Shown here piece by piece: positions 29,401 to 42,700 of a stretch of 64,000 bases of DNA; within the stretch, counting starts at the first letter, position 1; each line of letters starts with the position of its first letter. Made by a program: the position numbers and the translations under genes. Source of the DNA: Branchiostoma floridae (Eukaryota > Chordata > Leptocardii > Amphioxiformes > Branchiostomatidae). The DNA is taken from assembly GCF_000003815.2 (NCBI RefSeq), contig NC_049979.1, positions 23,603,085-23,667,084 on the forward strand, written 5' to 3'. Under the pieces are notes generated by a model. It saw only the letters and a program-made list of their open reading frames with translations, was not told where the DNA came from and ran no database searches.

Positions 29401-32400
29401 AAATAAAACCACAATGAACATTTCGAAATCTACAGTAGTCAAATTGTCACCTTACTATGCTGTAAGCATTAGAACTTTGTATGACATTTACTAGGTTTGT
29501 TTACTTTTCTTAGTCTGAGATAGGAGCTGAAAAACGTGGTTTTTGGTCTACTCTGCACATGCAAACATACTTGTATTCTTAGGATATGGCAGTCTTAGCA
29601 CTAGTACAATGAAAGAAATACTTTTTTTTAATGTTTTTGATGATGGAATAGTCTTTGATAGTTTGCACAATGATTTGCCTGGAAACCAATGACAGATACC
29701 GGTAGTTATGTCAGTGGAATGTCTCTAATGTTGAACATGTTGCTTCAACATTGAATCTATTCATAGAGGTCAGTATTGGTTCTAAAAATCTATATTTTTT
29801 ATTGATTAATAACCTAGTTCTCAAGTCATGTCTTAAAGATCCTGAATGTGAGTTTGATTTTTCTCAGAGTCAAGATGTTGGTATCAAGACACTGGTTATG
29901 CTGGATGAACAAGGAGGTAACATTTTTGCATTTTTCTTGAGCTGTTAATTCATTTACGGTTTTATTTCATAGTAGAAGGGGATGATACTGTACCTGTGTT
30001 TACAGTTCCAACAACCCTGTAGTACAGTAGTCATGCAAGGGCTGTGTTAGGAATTTGCTGTGGAGAAGTCACCAGGAAAACTGACAATTAAACCACTGCA
30101 AAACTTTCAAGATGTACAGTATGAATGCAGTCAAGTGAGATACTGGCTTAAGCTGGCCCGAAGCATGTTACAGATCTTTCGCCCCCTACAGTTTTCCTTT
30201 CAAGCTAGACCTTTTGTATACCGTAGTTTGTGCCCTGTGTTCTCACAAAGATTTTGTCTTCAACTGCTGTTGATGACTGTAAAAGGCTGCCTTGCTAACA
30301 CACCTTAGTCATGTTTGAAAAGAGATCCAGTCTGACTCAAGCACAAAGAGCACTTGAGCAGTCTGTTGCCCCCTGCTTTGTAAAAACCTGTACAAAATAC
30401 ATGTAGCTAATTTGGCTTTCTTGTCTGGTTCATTATTATTGACAGTTGCCGAGTCCTTCTTTCATGTACATGTGTATGGATGTTCATACAAAGATACTAA
30501 TATTGATCTCATTGTGGGATGTAACAGTATAGGGTTTTGAGTAGGGATGTCTCCAGGACCCTTCCATGGGATGGAGATATTGAGACTGACAGAAATTTCA
30601 CTCAGTCCTAAAAGAAATCTGTACTTCACTACAGAAATGAAGTGATTGGAAACAATTTTGCATAAGCTTTAATAGATTCAACAACAAAAATTGATGACAT
30701 GGGCTACCAAATTCAGATTTGCTCTAAAATGCAATACCAGACCCCCCAGTGCCCTACTCCTGCCTAGTGAGTGGTATGGAGAAAAGTTGAAAGCTATACT
30801 TAGATAGAGACAGCCCTGGTTGGGGGAGTACAAGAGATCCTGTCAGCATCAAATACAAAATGGTAACTCTTGCCCTAGGGAACAGGAATCCCCACTCCAC
30901 ATACAAAAAGATTACAAGCTTATACAAGCACAGCGCTAGTAGTCGCTGCTGTAGGGGCTTAGCAGTACAAAAAGAAGTACTAGTACTGTAAGCAGGTTAG
31001 GACTACGGATAACCTTGCTTTGTTCAGCTGACACCTTTTTCATCCCCACCAGAACAACTTGATCGTGTTGAGGAGGGGCTTGATCGGATTAACGAGGACA
31101 TGCGGCAGGCAGAGCGTAACCTGACCAATCTGGAGAAGTGCTGCGGCCTCTGCGTATGTCCCTGGAAGAAGTCAGTACACATTATCATGTATTTCATGTT
31201 GTTGTGTGTTTCTTGAAGTGTGCAAAAACAGTTCAGTCTCATGATCAAGCAGTATCTAACTTGACTGCAGCAAATTATGCATGAAATTGTACAATATGAC
31301 TTAGAAATCAATGTTGCCACTGAATTAAAATCCAATTTACATGTACAATGATTGAAAAGTCGTCAAGAAGAAATTTGCAGTAATAGAAAAACTAGAATGA
31401 TGTTTTGCACCCATTTGCCCCAATTGCAAATATTTTAGTTTGAAAAAATTGCACTTTGAGGTGGCATCGATTGGCACTGGTGTGCACCACTTTGTGAATA
31501 CCTGGCACGATTTGTCACAGTCCATGATACATTGTATAGAGGCTTTAGGATCTGAAAAATTAAGGGGGGTGCAGAAGTCAGAGTAAAATTTTCGCCCCCA
31601 CAACTAAAAAATGGTGCCGCTGCCTCTGTAAAGGCTGTGCTGTAAGGTTGGATCAACTCATTTTAAGTGTGGTGAGTTTTAAAACATGCTTGAGATGTGG
31701 CCTTCCTTAAACGTGGGACCTCCAACTGTAAGTCCCATCTCAGAGGATGTCCCTAATAATCCCCCCTTGGTACTTATTTTCTCCTGAGTAGAGGGAGGAA
31801 ACTAAGAGTAAAGCTTCTTTCCCACGGGCATAACACTGAGACCTGCCAGGAATTCGGACCCTTTAAACCTTTACTTTTAAGTCAACAGCCCTATACACAA
31901 GACTGTCCTAATACCAGCTGCCATGAATAATCTGTAATGAAGTATCTTGTGGACAATGAGATTGTTGTGGATTCAATTATTAGCACTGGGATTCACATTA
32001 GGGCTTGTCGTGTTACCCATATACCATGCTTATTTAGTCAGTGGCATATATAGTTGTAATAAGGCTAAATATGGTTTGCAATATTTAAAGTAAAAATTCA
32101 TTTTTGTTACCATTGTGTTATCTGAATTGTGACCATTTTTCCTGTGTGAAGAAAGGATTATATTGAGTAATATGGTGCTGCCTTGGTTGTCAACACAAAG
32201 CTGTGTTGTTGATCTGTTGCTAGGGGATACTAATCCAATCATCAGCATTAGGCTGACAACGCGTGTTTGTCCCACACTCAGTGTGTGTAGGCATAGATGA
32301 AAAGGGATGCTTGACATCATCTGTGACATCACTCAGTACGTAAATGTTCTGGATGGACATTCCTTTTATGGTACTAGCTTTGCGACAGGTAACAACGTGT

Positions 32401-35400
32401 TTGTTCCACAGTCTGTGTCTGTAGGCATAGATAAAAAGGAATGACATCATCTGTGACACCATAGTATCATACAGTACGTAAATGTTCTGATTGCACATTC
32501 CTTATATGGTAATAGCTGTGGAACAGGTGCATGAGGGTATTCCCTGGGCCTAGGAAAGAAAATGTGGTGTTTCACGTTACCTGACCAACCACAGCAAAAA
32601 TCTGCTGACAGTAGCCTTTTTTTTTTGGTTGACTGCTGGGAGATAAAATCTCCAATCTGTCATATGAGGGATGAAATTTTTTCTTTGGCCTCAACTGGTT
32701 GTGTCTGGATATGTTTGTTTGGTACATTTGTATGTGACTTCAGGGATAATTCCTCATAATCCTAACCACACATCATTATTAAGTGTTTATAATTTTTACC
32801 TCTTCCTGGTATAACGTGGTATTGATTCAGTTGCAACAGTATGATTTCCAATAAGTTCAACCTTGTGTCAAAACAGAATTTGATATTCTGGGCACAGCCA
32901 TTTTGTTAGGTGCATCTGGGCTTCATACACAAATTTCGTTTACATTGATCAGTGTTCCCAAAAGGAATGCCAATTTCCAAAGTTGTTACAATTTCCTGGC
33001 GCAAGTTGGTTCAGTTTAGTGAGAAACTCGCTTTATGTAGAGGTGGTAACTTCCGCAGGTTTGACTGTATGACAGTTTGACTGTCAGAATGAGGGCAATA
33101 CTGTACACCAAAGTCTAAACCCAACAAGCCTTTTAAACCCTTCTATTTCTCCATTCTACTATCAAAACAGATGGCGTAGTTTCGAGAAGAATTCCAGCTA
33201 CCAGCAGGCGTTCAAGGGTGGCGAGGACGGAAAGATCGTTACCAGCCAGCCCGTCAGGATGTCTGATGACCGCAACGGGCCGCAGGTGTCCGGTGACTAC
33301 ATCACCAGGTAGGGAGGGTAGCAACTAGGCAATTCCATTTTGTAGGTGCCACCATGTGGGGAAGATGTTCCACCTTGAATGTGCATGTGTCAGGCCTTGG
33401 AAAAAAATGTTTTGTTTCCTGTTTCCCGACCTACCCTAAAAAAACATGGGTGAGTCACCTTGTTTTGAGCTATTATTTTCATTCAGCCTGCTTCCTATTC
33501 AAATAAACAACTTCTTGTCCTATCTATATTATGTATCCATAAACGTCTCCACATATTTGTAACCATTATGCACAAAGTTAAAGTTTGACATCAGAAATAT
33601 AAGTGTCATGCATTTCAGTTTCACTTCTAAGAGTTTGGGCCAAAGTCTAAAAAAATTAAAGAAGAAAAGGATAATCCCTGTTTTCATGATATTGCAGTTT
33701 AGCATTTTTTTTAAATCCAAGAACCAAACATCTAAGATGTTGCAGCCTCACTGTTGTTTCTGAAATCTACTTTTCCATGTCTAAATTTGATAGTCCTAAG
33801 ATGCTTCATGTAAATTAATCTATGAATTCCTCTGCATTGACTGTTTCAACAATAAAATAGAAATACAGTGGAATTCGCTTATTTGGATAGCTCATTTGTC
33901 AGCGCATTTTATCCAATAGTCCGAAGTATCCAACAGTCCGAAGTTGGGCCACTAACGCCCCGAAGGGAGCCGGGAGGGGGGCGAATATAGGATTACCACT
34001 ACGCAAGACACAAACACCACACATACGATACGGAACTTCATTTACAAAACTTTTGAATCAGACATTTGTTCATCTAGAGCAGTAGTAGTCAAAGCAGTAG
34101 TTATTAATAACTTACAGAACTGTTTTGAACGAATGGAACGTCAACTGTTTGAATCTACAACATCACTAAATAGCCAGCAAAAGATCGAACAGATTCCAGT
34201 TACATTAGCTTTACATAATTATACGTTCCGATATTATACAATTTACGTGCGATGATAAATCTAATTTAAGTCGGTGGCTAAATGAACATGTAGAAAAATA
34301 CGCTTGACTCGCACTGCCGAGAGCATAACTAATTGAACCACAACAAAGACAAACACAACTCCGCTTGTATGCCGGAAAAAATATGTTGATTTCGTAATTT
34401 TGAGCAAAATGACGGGAGGTATTGGAGAGATAAACTCTTCACCTTCTTATTTACATCTTGTGTCCACAAATTACGCTGAAATTTTAAACTCGACGCCGTC
34501 TTTCGCGGTGGTAGACGGAAAATTTCACTTTCAAAACAATTAAAATGGCGTCGCAGCGTGGCTTGAGATATCCCGCCATTCAATGCGGCTGATTGCGACA
34601 TCAAAGTTCATTGACCCTGTTGCGTTACGTGCGCTGTAAAAATCTACGTAGTGCAGCCGAAATCAGCTCAATAATGAGACAGTGGATATGTAAAAACACA
34701 TTTTGTAGGGTAACCAAGTTTAGACGTTGTCTGAAGGGGAAATATGAACTCAAAAGCGCGTTGACGTTCCCATGACGTCCGCCCGTCATGCCTTGCGGCA
34801 ACCTATCAAAATGGCGCCTAACCAATGTTCGCATGCTACCATAGCGGTATCGGCAAGATTTTCTGTGGAATCTACCTATCTTACGGTCCTTTTCATGCTT
34901 TAATGCCTTCATACATACAGTTGTTGGTTGATTTTGGCCTCATTTTGTAAGTTTTAGCGTATATTTTCCCATTTTATTCGCTATAATTTGACGTAATTCT
35001 ATCCAAAAACCCGAAGTTTGAGACCGGGGGTTATCCAATTCTGCGAAGTCTTATACAATAGAATGAATGGCAAATGGTTTGGGATTTCGCAATTCTATGC
35101 AATTACCCGAATTATCCAAAAAGGCGTAATACGAATAATTGGAATCCACTGTATTTAACATTGCCATTACTAAAGCCAGCTGCATCTGTGCAGATGTGGT
35201 CCTTGGGTCACTTCAACTGCAAAATTTCAATACACACATCTTGAATCCTGAGTCTTTAATCCTTAGTACTGTAGGATGAGCTGTAATGTGATCCTTGGTT
35301 TTCTGTAGGGTGACTGATAATGTTTTTCATGTTAGGGTGACCAACGATGCCCGAGAAGATGAGATGAATGAGAACTTGACCCAAGTAGGTGGCATTATCG

Positions 35401-35991
35401 GTAACCTGAAGCACATGGCCATGGACATGGGCAACGAGCTGGACATGCAGAACACACAGCTGGACAGGATCGAAACAAAGGTCAGTGCAAACTCTGGGTA
35501 TGGTATCCATGTATTAAGCTATATTGGAATGGTTTTGTACTAGTGATGCAAGACTATTTATTATACAAACATTGATGAACTGTATCATTACAGTAGTGGT
35601 TTTCTTGGGCAGTTTTGACTATACTTTATCAATCCTTTAGCAGTAACTGTTAACAGTTGATTCTATGTCTCAAAACATAACCTTCCACCATTCTGGCAAA
35701 GGTAATAAGCTATTCACACCCTTTCTTGTTTAAGTTTACAGTCATAGTCTTGAAAATGAAATCACACTATGGTTGCTCTTATTTTACAAATGAGAACTAA
35801 ATGGCTTTTTGAAAATGCCCAAGTTCCACTGTGCTTCATTTCAGTCTGGAGAAATGACAAATGTACAATGAGTATGAACAATTTTGTTGTTGCTGTACAT
35901 ATTCAGACTGTTTGTGTTTCAGGCCGACTCCAACGTGGACAGAATCCAGCTTGCTGACAAGAGGGCCAACAAGGTGCTGAGAAAGCAGTGA
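26435..35991 (+). CDS. SNAP23/25: SNAP-23/SNAP-25 family t-SNARE, complete
   Basis: Qb/Qc SNARE that pairs with syntaxin and VAMP for fusion at the plasma membrane. Exons: 26435-26506, 27848-27889, 29868-29916, 31053-31170, 33171-33308, 35336-35480, 35923-35991; phases all agree, giving 210 aa (human SNAP-25 206, SNAP-23 211). The first SNARE motif runs from about residue 15 to 80 with the zero-layer Gln in LDEQGEQL. A cysteine-rich linker [10 protein letters not shown] follows, for palmitoylation. The second SNARE motif starts at VTNDARED, with its Gln in DMQN. Exon borders match vertebrate SNAP25, but only one copy of the cysteine exon is seen. An upstream in-frame acceptor at 35308 could add nine residues. 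Linkage to ZNF106 argues for the SNAP23 lineage; the gene may predate the SNAP23/25 split. Confidence 0.95.
31680..31900. repeat. Dispersed repeat, copy 2
   Basis: Shares TCCTTAAACGTGGGACCTCC, CCCATCTCAGAGGA and GTCAACAGCCCTA with 10190-10437. It lies in the SNAP intron after exon 31053-31170. Confidence 0.45.
32254..32530 (+). repeat. 137-bp tandem duplication
   Basis: Two copies begin near 32254 and 32391 and share CGTGTTTGT, GTAGGCATAGAT, GACATCATCTGTGACA and AGTACGTAAATGTTCT, with drift between them. Located in a SNAP intron; no coding content. Confidence 0.7.
33866..35151. mobile_element. 1.29-kb pogo/Tigger-like non-autonomous element
   Basis: Ends are CAGTGGAATTCGCTTATTTGG and the inverted, diverged CAGTGGATTCCAATTATTCG, each flanked by TA (33864-33865 and 35152-35153). 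Sub-terminal TATCCAA and CCGAA motifs recur. No transposase was recognised. The central part is more CpG-rich than the surrounding intron and holds AAAATGGCG twice (near 34541 and 34808). It lies in the SNAP intron before exon 35336-35480. Confidence 0.75.
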
Positions 35992-36930
35992 AAGTGCCGA
36001 CACATGCAGAGAAAGTACCAGAGGATCTATGTAAACAACTTCTCTCAAAGATGGCGATGGAAACCCAGTCTGAAGTTTAATGTGCCTTACGTCAGGAGAT
36101 ATACCAGAGCTGTATGTCATAGTTAGGGGGTACCAGAAGAAAGATTTCACCTGTCCTAATCAATAGTGAACTGTGGTTGTCGGAAATGGGAGCCAAAAAC
36201 TTCCCTTTGAATGCACTACAAGGTGATGTTTACCAGTACCATACTCAACAGTTATATCTTTATTGATCTAAGTCTTCTTTCCTATTCCAATAAGCATAGG
36301 GAATCTCATAAAGTCAAAGTCAAATGCTTCTTATGTTATAATGGAAATGAAGTGATGATTTAACCCTAAAACATGTGGATGACAGAGTGAGAGAGAGATG
36401 ATGCCTAGTTGCTGTACGTTGTATATAATACATCATACACACACTCTGGAAGGGTAGTCATAATTGACAGGGGTGACCCTTTTGGAATCAAAAGAATTAT
36501 AGAATGATATTGGTGCTTCTAGCCTAGATTGTAATGATTGTAGAGTCTACAGTGTAGAATGTAGGAGCAAGGAAGATCCTACCATCTTCCCATGACATGG
36601 TCAGTTTGTTGTATCTTAATTGTAACATCCTTCTGTCTTTGTCGTTTTGACCAAAGTTCAAAAGTTGTCATTGCTTTTCCTTTTAATCAATAGTTCTACA
36701 GAATAAGTACACGATGGTTGTGCTTTTCTGATTCTGCATGAATTGAAAAGGCTGTCTACATGTTATTCTTGAAAACTTTATTCAACAATGAAGTTCCAAT
36801 ATGCTAAGTACATTTCAAGAATTTGCAGTTACATCAGCCAGATGATTTTGATATCGTAAGATTTTCAAGTTGGCTGTGACAGAACCAATCACCAACAAGG
36901 ACCTAAGACAATTTTACTGTAAGAATAAAG
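35992..36930 (+). terminator. SNAP 3' UTR with AATAAA signal
   Basis: The first clear AATAAA after the stop codon is at 36924-36929, giving a 3' UTR of about 940 nt. No coding frame of interest lies within it. Confidence 0.5.
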
Positions 36931-39693
36931 CTGAATTTTGCAGGACACATGCACATGACTGTCTTAAGAATATTCTCAGTTTTACGAACATAGCACAATT
37001 GTACAACACATGTGACTAGGTTACACGATACAAACCTTTCTGTTTTGACAGGTTCTTTTCAAGGTAACATTTGATCATATGATACCTGTATGAGCAGTAC
37101 TAAAGGATAAAATGTGAAAGAATTGTTTTAAGTGTGGTCAGTATGCGGTGTACAGGACGACCGTTGTTCTGCTAACATGGGAAGAAATGTAAGAGTTCCA
37201 TCTGGTAGAGCAACATAATTCTGTTGTCTTTGTATTTGTTCCCACCTGTCCAAATGACGAAAGGAGAATCTTGCAAATCTTTACATGTGATTGCACTAAA
37301 TCCTCAAACCAGGCACTTGTGTATTATACCACGTTGAGATCAGTTTCTCTCCCTACATGTAGTCACAACTTGTTTACCTCACTTCCATACCCCTACTGGT
37401 AAAAAGTATGATACAAAGGATTAGCACTTTGCTTTTACTTTTTTAAACTTACAATCCAAACTAAAAGCTGTAAAGTATTCATGATGCAAATTCAGTTTCC
37501 GGAACTGAAGGAGACATGTTTGAATGGGATGGTCTGATTGTCTCATCCATACATCACATGGCTCAACACGAGTGGCCAACAGTGCTCTCAAGTTCGTCAC
37601 ATGTATCGAGCGTACTGTTCTTCAACCCATGCACAATATGGGGCACTTAACGCATACATTCAAGAGGGAGAGAGACCTTCCAAATGTGGGATGTATTGTG
37701 CACTGTGTATGTGATCAGTGATTTTGTTTTAAGAGTTAAAGCCTAGTTAGACGTTGTAGGAATGTTGCATCTGTTACAAAGGTGCAAAGACTACTGATTA
37801 ATCTCTTAAAAATAATCACTGAATTGTTCCATTATTTGCCCTTTTACACAAAAATGGTACAATTCTGGTGTCTTCCATGTTATAGATCTACTTTATACAA
37901 TAGCTACTGTAACACTAATCAACAAAGGAACAATGACACTATTGTTCCTTTGCAGAAACTAAATATTTCAACTTTGCATCAGTTTCCAGTTATAACATGT
38001 TCTGATATTTGTATTCCTGATGAATCATTCAATATGACAATCCTAGCATTACATTTGATCTGATAAGGCTTTTTACACATTTTCTATCCATGGAATACAG
38101 TAGTAACTGTTCACANNNNNNNNNNNNNNNNNNNNNNNNNNNNNNNNNNNNNNNNNNNNNNNNNNNNNNNNNNNNNNNNNNNNNNNNNNNNNNNNNNNNN
38201 NNNNNNNNNNNNNNNTTTTTAAATGACATTGAAGAGCATGATTGAGTGTTGCATGTTTTCATAAGACTAATGTGATGTTTTGGAAGAATTGTTTGGTCAG
38301 AAACTTGCATTGGTTCCACATAATAACAGTTGAACAGACCAATCCCATAACCCTGCTCACATCCATCAAAACATAGAAATGCAAAATAGATGCTAATGTC
38401 TGAGGGAGCCACTCTCTCATTGGTCTAACAGCTAACTGCCGTGCTATCATTGGTTCAACTGCTAATTGTGATGGACAGTTGGGATCATTCTATTGTTTGT
38501 ATAATTGCATTCCCAAAATTGTTCCAGTGTACATATACCCTAGTAGGTTACAGATGACTAGGTCCCAAAGGGAACTGATGACATAGTAGTTTGGTCTACT
38601 GTTCTCTCCTGTTGACTGACATGTTTATTGCACTTTCTATTTTAGGACACAGGTTGTAGAGCAGAGTTTCTCAATTCCTTTATCTTTGGGTAATCTGTTC
38701 TAGATATTCTACATTTACATTGCTGAAAAATGTTAATTGAATCTTGCAAACTAAAGAATAATATTACATAAAAGGTTTACTTAATCTGTCTTTGTTGTTT
38801 TTGTGGGAATTCACGAAATAATCTTTGTGTCTATGGTTCATGTAGTTGGAGTGCCATATCAACATATACATGCAGTTTGAGTGCAAAAGTGACATATAGC
38901 AACATGTTCATGTAATTTGATTTCAATAGCATTATGTTCTTCTTCTTTATCACATGTAAATTTTCCAAGTTTTGTCGTTTTTATCCGTCCGTCAGTTATT
39001 CATGCCATTTCGCAATCAGTGATTTTTTTTCTCAGTAAAAGGCTGCTCAGTAAGTTGGAATCGAGCGAATTGAGCTATGCTGTGCAGCCAAATGTGCAAC
39101 TCCTAACGCTAGCATGTTTGACTTCTATAGCAAGAAACATCTAGAATTTGACACATTGCCTACATGTGAAGAATGAACTGAACTGAACCGAAGTGGCTGT
39201 CCATGGTACTGAAATGCTAGCATCTGGGTTTATACCTTCTTAACTATGTGCTTGATACCCCTGGGGCCAGTATGCCGGGTTTTAAGCGAGATCTGCACCT
39301 CCCACGCACAAGAAATGTTCCTAGCCAACGCTGCTTGATATATTCAGGTTTGATTAGGGTGCTACGCAGCTACGCCTCCTATCGTTTCTGGAGCAACTTG
39401 CAGCATGACTCCGCTGTACCTTTCTTTGCATTCACGCCACACTCGAAGACTTATCTTGCGTCAACAGCACCCATTCTATCATGCACACTGGGTACAGGCA
39501 ACCCACGCACAGGACGTGTTCGGTGGATATCAAACTTTGGTTTCCAACCAAAGCCTGTTAACTCAACAACAGAGAATCAAATTATTCATACAGTACATAC
39601 ATGGAAACGGACACTTGTATGAACACGAACATTGCTGTATGTAAATATAGCTTATAAAATCTCTTCTGTGACAATGTCTATGGCCATAACGTC
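36931..39693. other. Intergenic region between convergent SNAP and GT22 genes
   Basis: Contains a 12-bp-arm hairpin at 37924-37951 (AAAGGAACAAT type), an assembly gap at 38116-38215 and a 124-codon open frame at 39248-39622 that I could not assign. Otherwise I see nothing. Confidence 0.4.
38116..38215. other. Assembly gap, 100 N
   Basis: A run of exactly 100 N, most likely a placeholder of unknown true length. Confidence 0.99.
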
Positions 39694-39699
39694 TTTATT
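39694..39699 (-). terminator. Poly(A) signal of the GT22 gene
   Basis: AATAAA on the minus strand, 62 nt beyond the stop codon of the mannosyltransferase-like gene. Confidence 0.5.
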
Positions 39700-39760
39700 A
39701 TACATCTGTAGTAAAGGAAAACATTATTTCGGTGCGGTTTTCTTTTACTAAGTTACTAAT

Positions 39761-42700
39761 CTAGGTTGCTGCACGCGGCATTTGTTCTCTGAACTTGCTG
39801 GATTCTGTTGAGTGTCTGCTCTTCGCCTTGACAGCAGACCGCAGCAACTGTTGTGCACTAGTTCTCGTGGGTTCTAAGTCTATGGCAGCTTGTAGCCGTT
39901 CTACGGCCATGTCAGCCCTACCGAGGGTCAGTAATGTTTTCGCCTCGCCTTCTAACACAGAAGCGTTCGGTCCGATGGGGATTTTCCTCCGTAGTTTCTG
40001 CAATGCGACGATTTCTTCTGCGCTATCGTTGCGGCGCAACACAACTACGGTCCCGAATCTCTCCACCATACTGAAACCCGTGCGAAGAAAGGTCCGACCT
40101 TCTGGCACTATGGCGTAGTTGTACACAGGATAGTCTATAAGTCTCCGGATAAGCAGGAGCCAGTTTTTCTCTGATGCAAGGAAGGCCACCCTGCTGAACG
40201 AAGCAACGCTCACTTCTGCTGCACCAGCAAACGTGAACGTGGCAGGCAGACTGGTACGTTCTTTCTGGCTCCATTCCCTGTACTCGTGTTGTACTTTACC
40301 TATGATGGGAACGTCACGGCGTAGGATGGTATATCCACCTGTCATGTACACGGGATAGTCCATAAACACCCCCGTGGTGTCACGCTGTCGTCCGATAAAA
40401 GACAAAGCCCTGTTGACATGTCCTGAATCACCATGGTGACCAAACGACCAACTCTTGATAGACCCGTCTTCCAGTGAAGGAAATGTGACATATGTCGTCG
40501 CGGTAAGAACTCCGCATAGACAGTACAGAACGTACCTTGCTGCTGTCCTATTTCTCAGTACCGATTTTAAAGTCTTGACGAGACAACCAGAACATAACAC
40601 GAGTAGCAGTACGATCCAGTTGTGGAGAAATCGAACTTCTTTATGTCCTTTGGCGACGTAAAATGATAACAGCAACGCCAAAGCGGCCAACAGTCGAATG
40701 GGTGATAGTAATTCCCAGGTGTCGCTGTCTGNNNNNNNNNNNNNNNNNNNNNNNNNNNNNNNNNNNNNNNNNNNNNNNNNNNNNNNNNNNNNNNNNNNNN
40801 NNNNNNNNNNNNNNNNNNNNNNNNNNNNNNNTTGTTGCAATTGTCCGTACTTGGTATCTGTTCTGAATGTAAAAGACCCTTACTCCTAGAGATGAGTTCA
40901 GACAATCTAAACCAGCACCGAGGACAGTTTGGTAGTGCCGTATACACAAGCATCGTGACAGAGGATGCCATAACTAGCGAGAGAAAAGGACTGTCTACCA
41001 GAAGGTGCCGTACGTAGAACATGGCATCCTCTTGTCCAAAGATCAGTGTTGTGTAATCATTGAAAAGGTTGAATTTTGCCCATTGAACTGGACTGATAAA
41101 CCAATATCCATAGCAAAGGTAGTCATCCAGTGCCCCCTCAGCAAACCCGAGTAACATGCCAATACCGGATCGTGCGAACTGTCCTAACATAGTTTTTAGA
41201 TTACTTTGTGTAGCTAGCGTCATCGACATTAAGATGACACCCAGGTAAAGGCTAGCATCTACACGTATATAGCAAATTAAGCCAAGAACAACTCCCCACG
41301 CAAGTTGGAAGCTGGAATTATGAGCGTTCTCGTTTGAGTCGGTGTGCTCCAAGGTGTTCTTGCTGATTGGAATGATGGCAGCAATACCAAGGAAGAAGAA
41401 GGGTGACAGGAAGCTGTTGATGAGGGTGTGAGTTCCCAGGATGATCAGGTGATCTGACAGCGCCACTAAGATTGTCGCCATGTTGGCAACGTCATCACAC
41501 CCGTACATCTTCAGCGTTAGACGGTAAACAGCGAGCGGGAGCATACTGGAGACTATGGCGTGCCCAATTCTTGCAGCCTGCAACAAGAAACAAGTTGTTG
41601 GCAATGGCATACTTCACACCCTCATAAACTGTACCACAGAATACAAAGACACACAAACACAAAAACAATGTGACTGAAATAAAAAGTACGGCGGTACACA
41701 ATATCAGTACGTGATCTTGACAACAAAATATGTAACGTTACAACGATGTGGATGATAAATTTTCTACTGTTTCTGTCTTTCTTTATAATGAACCTCCAGT
41801 GTCATTACGAATATGTCACGGAGTTTATGGCGATATTTTGAGCTGTTATTGCTTAATTGCGATTTCCCATGCATATAGAAAGAACAATATAATGTGCCAC
41901 ACAATGGACCTTGAATTCTCACAGATTCGAAGTCATTTTACCAGGAATGGGCTCACTTGTAGCCCTGCTCCCTCAACCATCATCATCATCGTCGCTAGGA
42001 ACCTTGGGTACATGAAGGACCGCATGGCGTACATCCCGGCAGCCCGCTCCGCCTCGACTCCGAACCCGACTGACGTGTCGTTCTCTCTCGGCACCGGCCC
42101 GAACTCGTACGAACGGAACCCATAACCGTACACTTCGGAATAGGCAACTGAAAAAAAAAGAAAACCTAAGTTCACATTTCATTACAAGTATGCAACTGTC
42201 TTCCTTTCATGCTATATAATAGTGCATATACCTTATTGTCCTCCATGTTTTACGGTGTCTATTTATTTCACCACGGAAACATTGCCTACTGGCGTTTTTC
42301 CATGTGCTCTGGANNNNNNNNNNNNNNNNNNNNNNNNNNNNNNNNNNNNNNNNNNNNNNNNNNNNNNNNNNNNNNNNNNNNNNNNNNNNNNNNNNNNNNN
42401 NNNNNNNNNNNNNCATGCCCGAATGATAGTGACAATATCACGTTACAAAATACATGTAATAAAAGCAATGATACTGACTTTGACTTTATAAAGTTAACAT
42501 AATATAACGTTTGTTGTAAAGAGGCGGTACAAGGTGAAGGACGAACACTCAGATACAATAGAATCCTCTTGTATACTTATCTAGTCGATAAAATCTTCAG
42601 GTTACAGGATTGAATTGGGGTCTCACAGCTACCTATTACCAATTAGATCCAGGAGCTTAACGTGAGGCTGCTACCAGTTGGGGAGCTACAGGGGTAGCAT

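Noticed and set aside
34329-34912. Two minus-strand open frames inside the pogo-like element
   Set aside because: Neither shows DDE/D catalytic spacing or a CENP-B-type helix-turn-helix, so they are not called as transposase.
39248-39622. 124-codon plus-strand open frame with an ATG
   Set aside because: No recognisable domain and no splice context; it lies between convergent 3' ends. Probably chance, though not disproved.
40567-40731. Apparent frameshift in the GT22 gene at the gap
   Set aside because: The frame change comes from an arbitrary 100-N placeholder, not from a real mutation.
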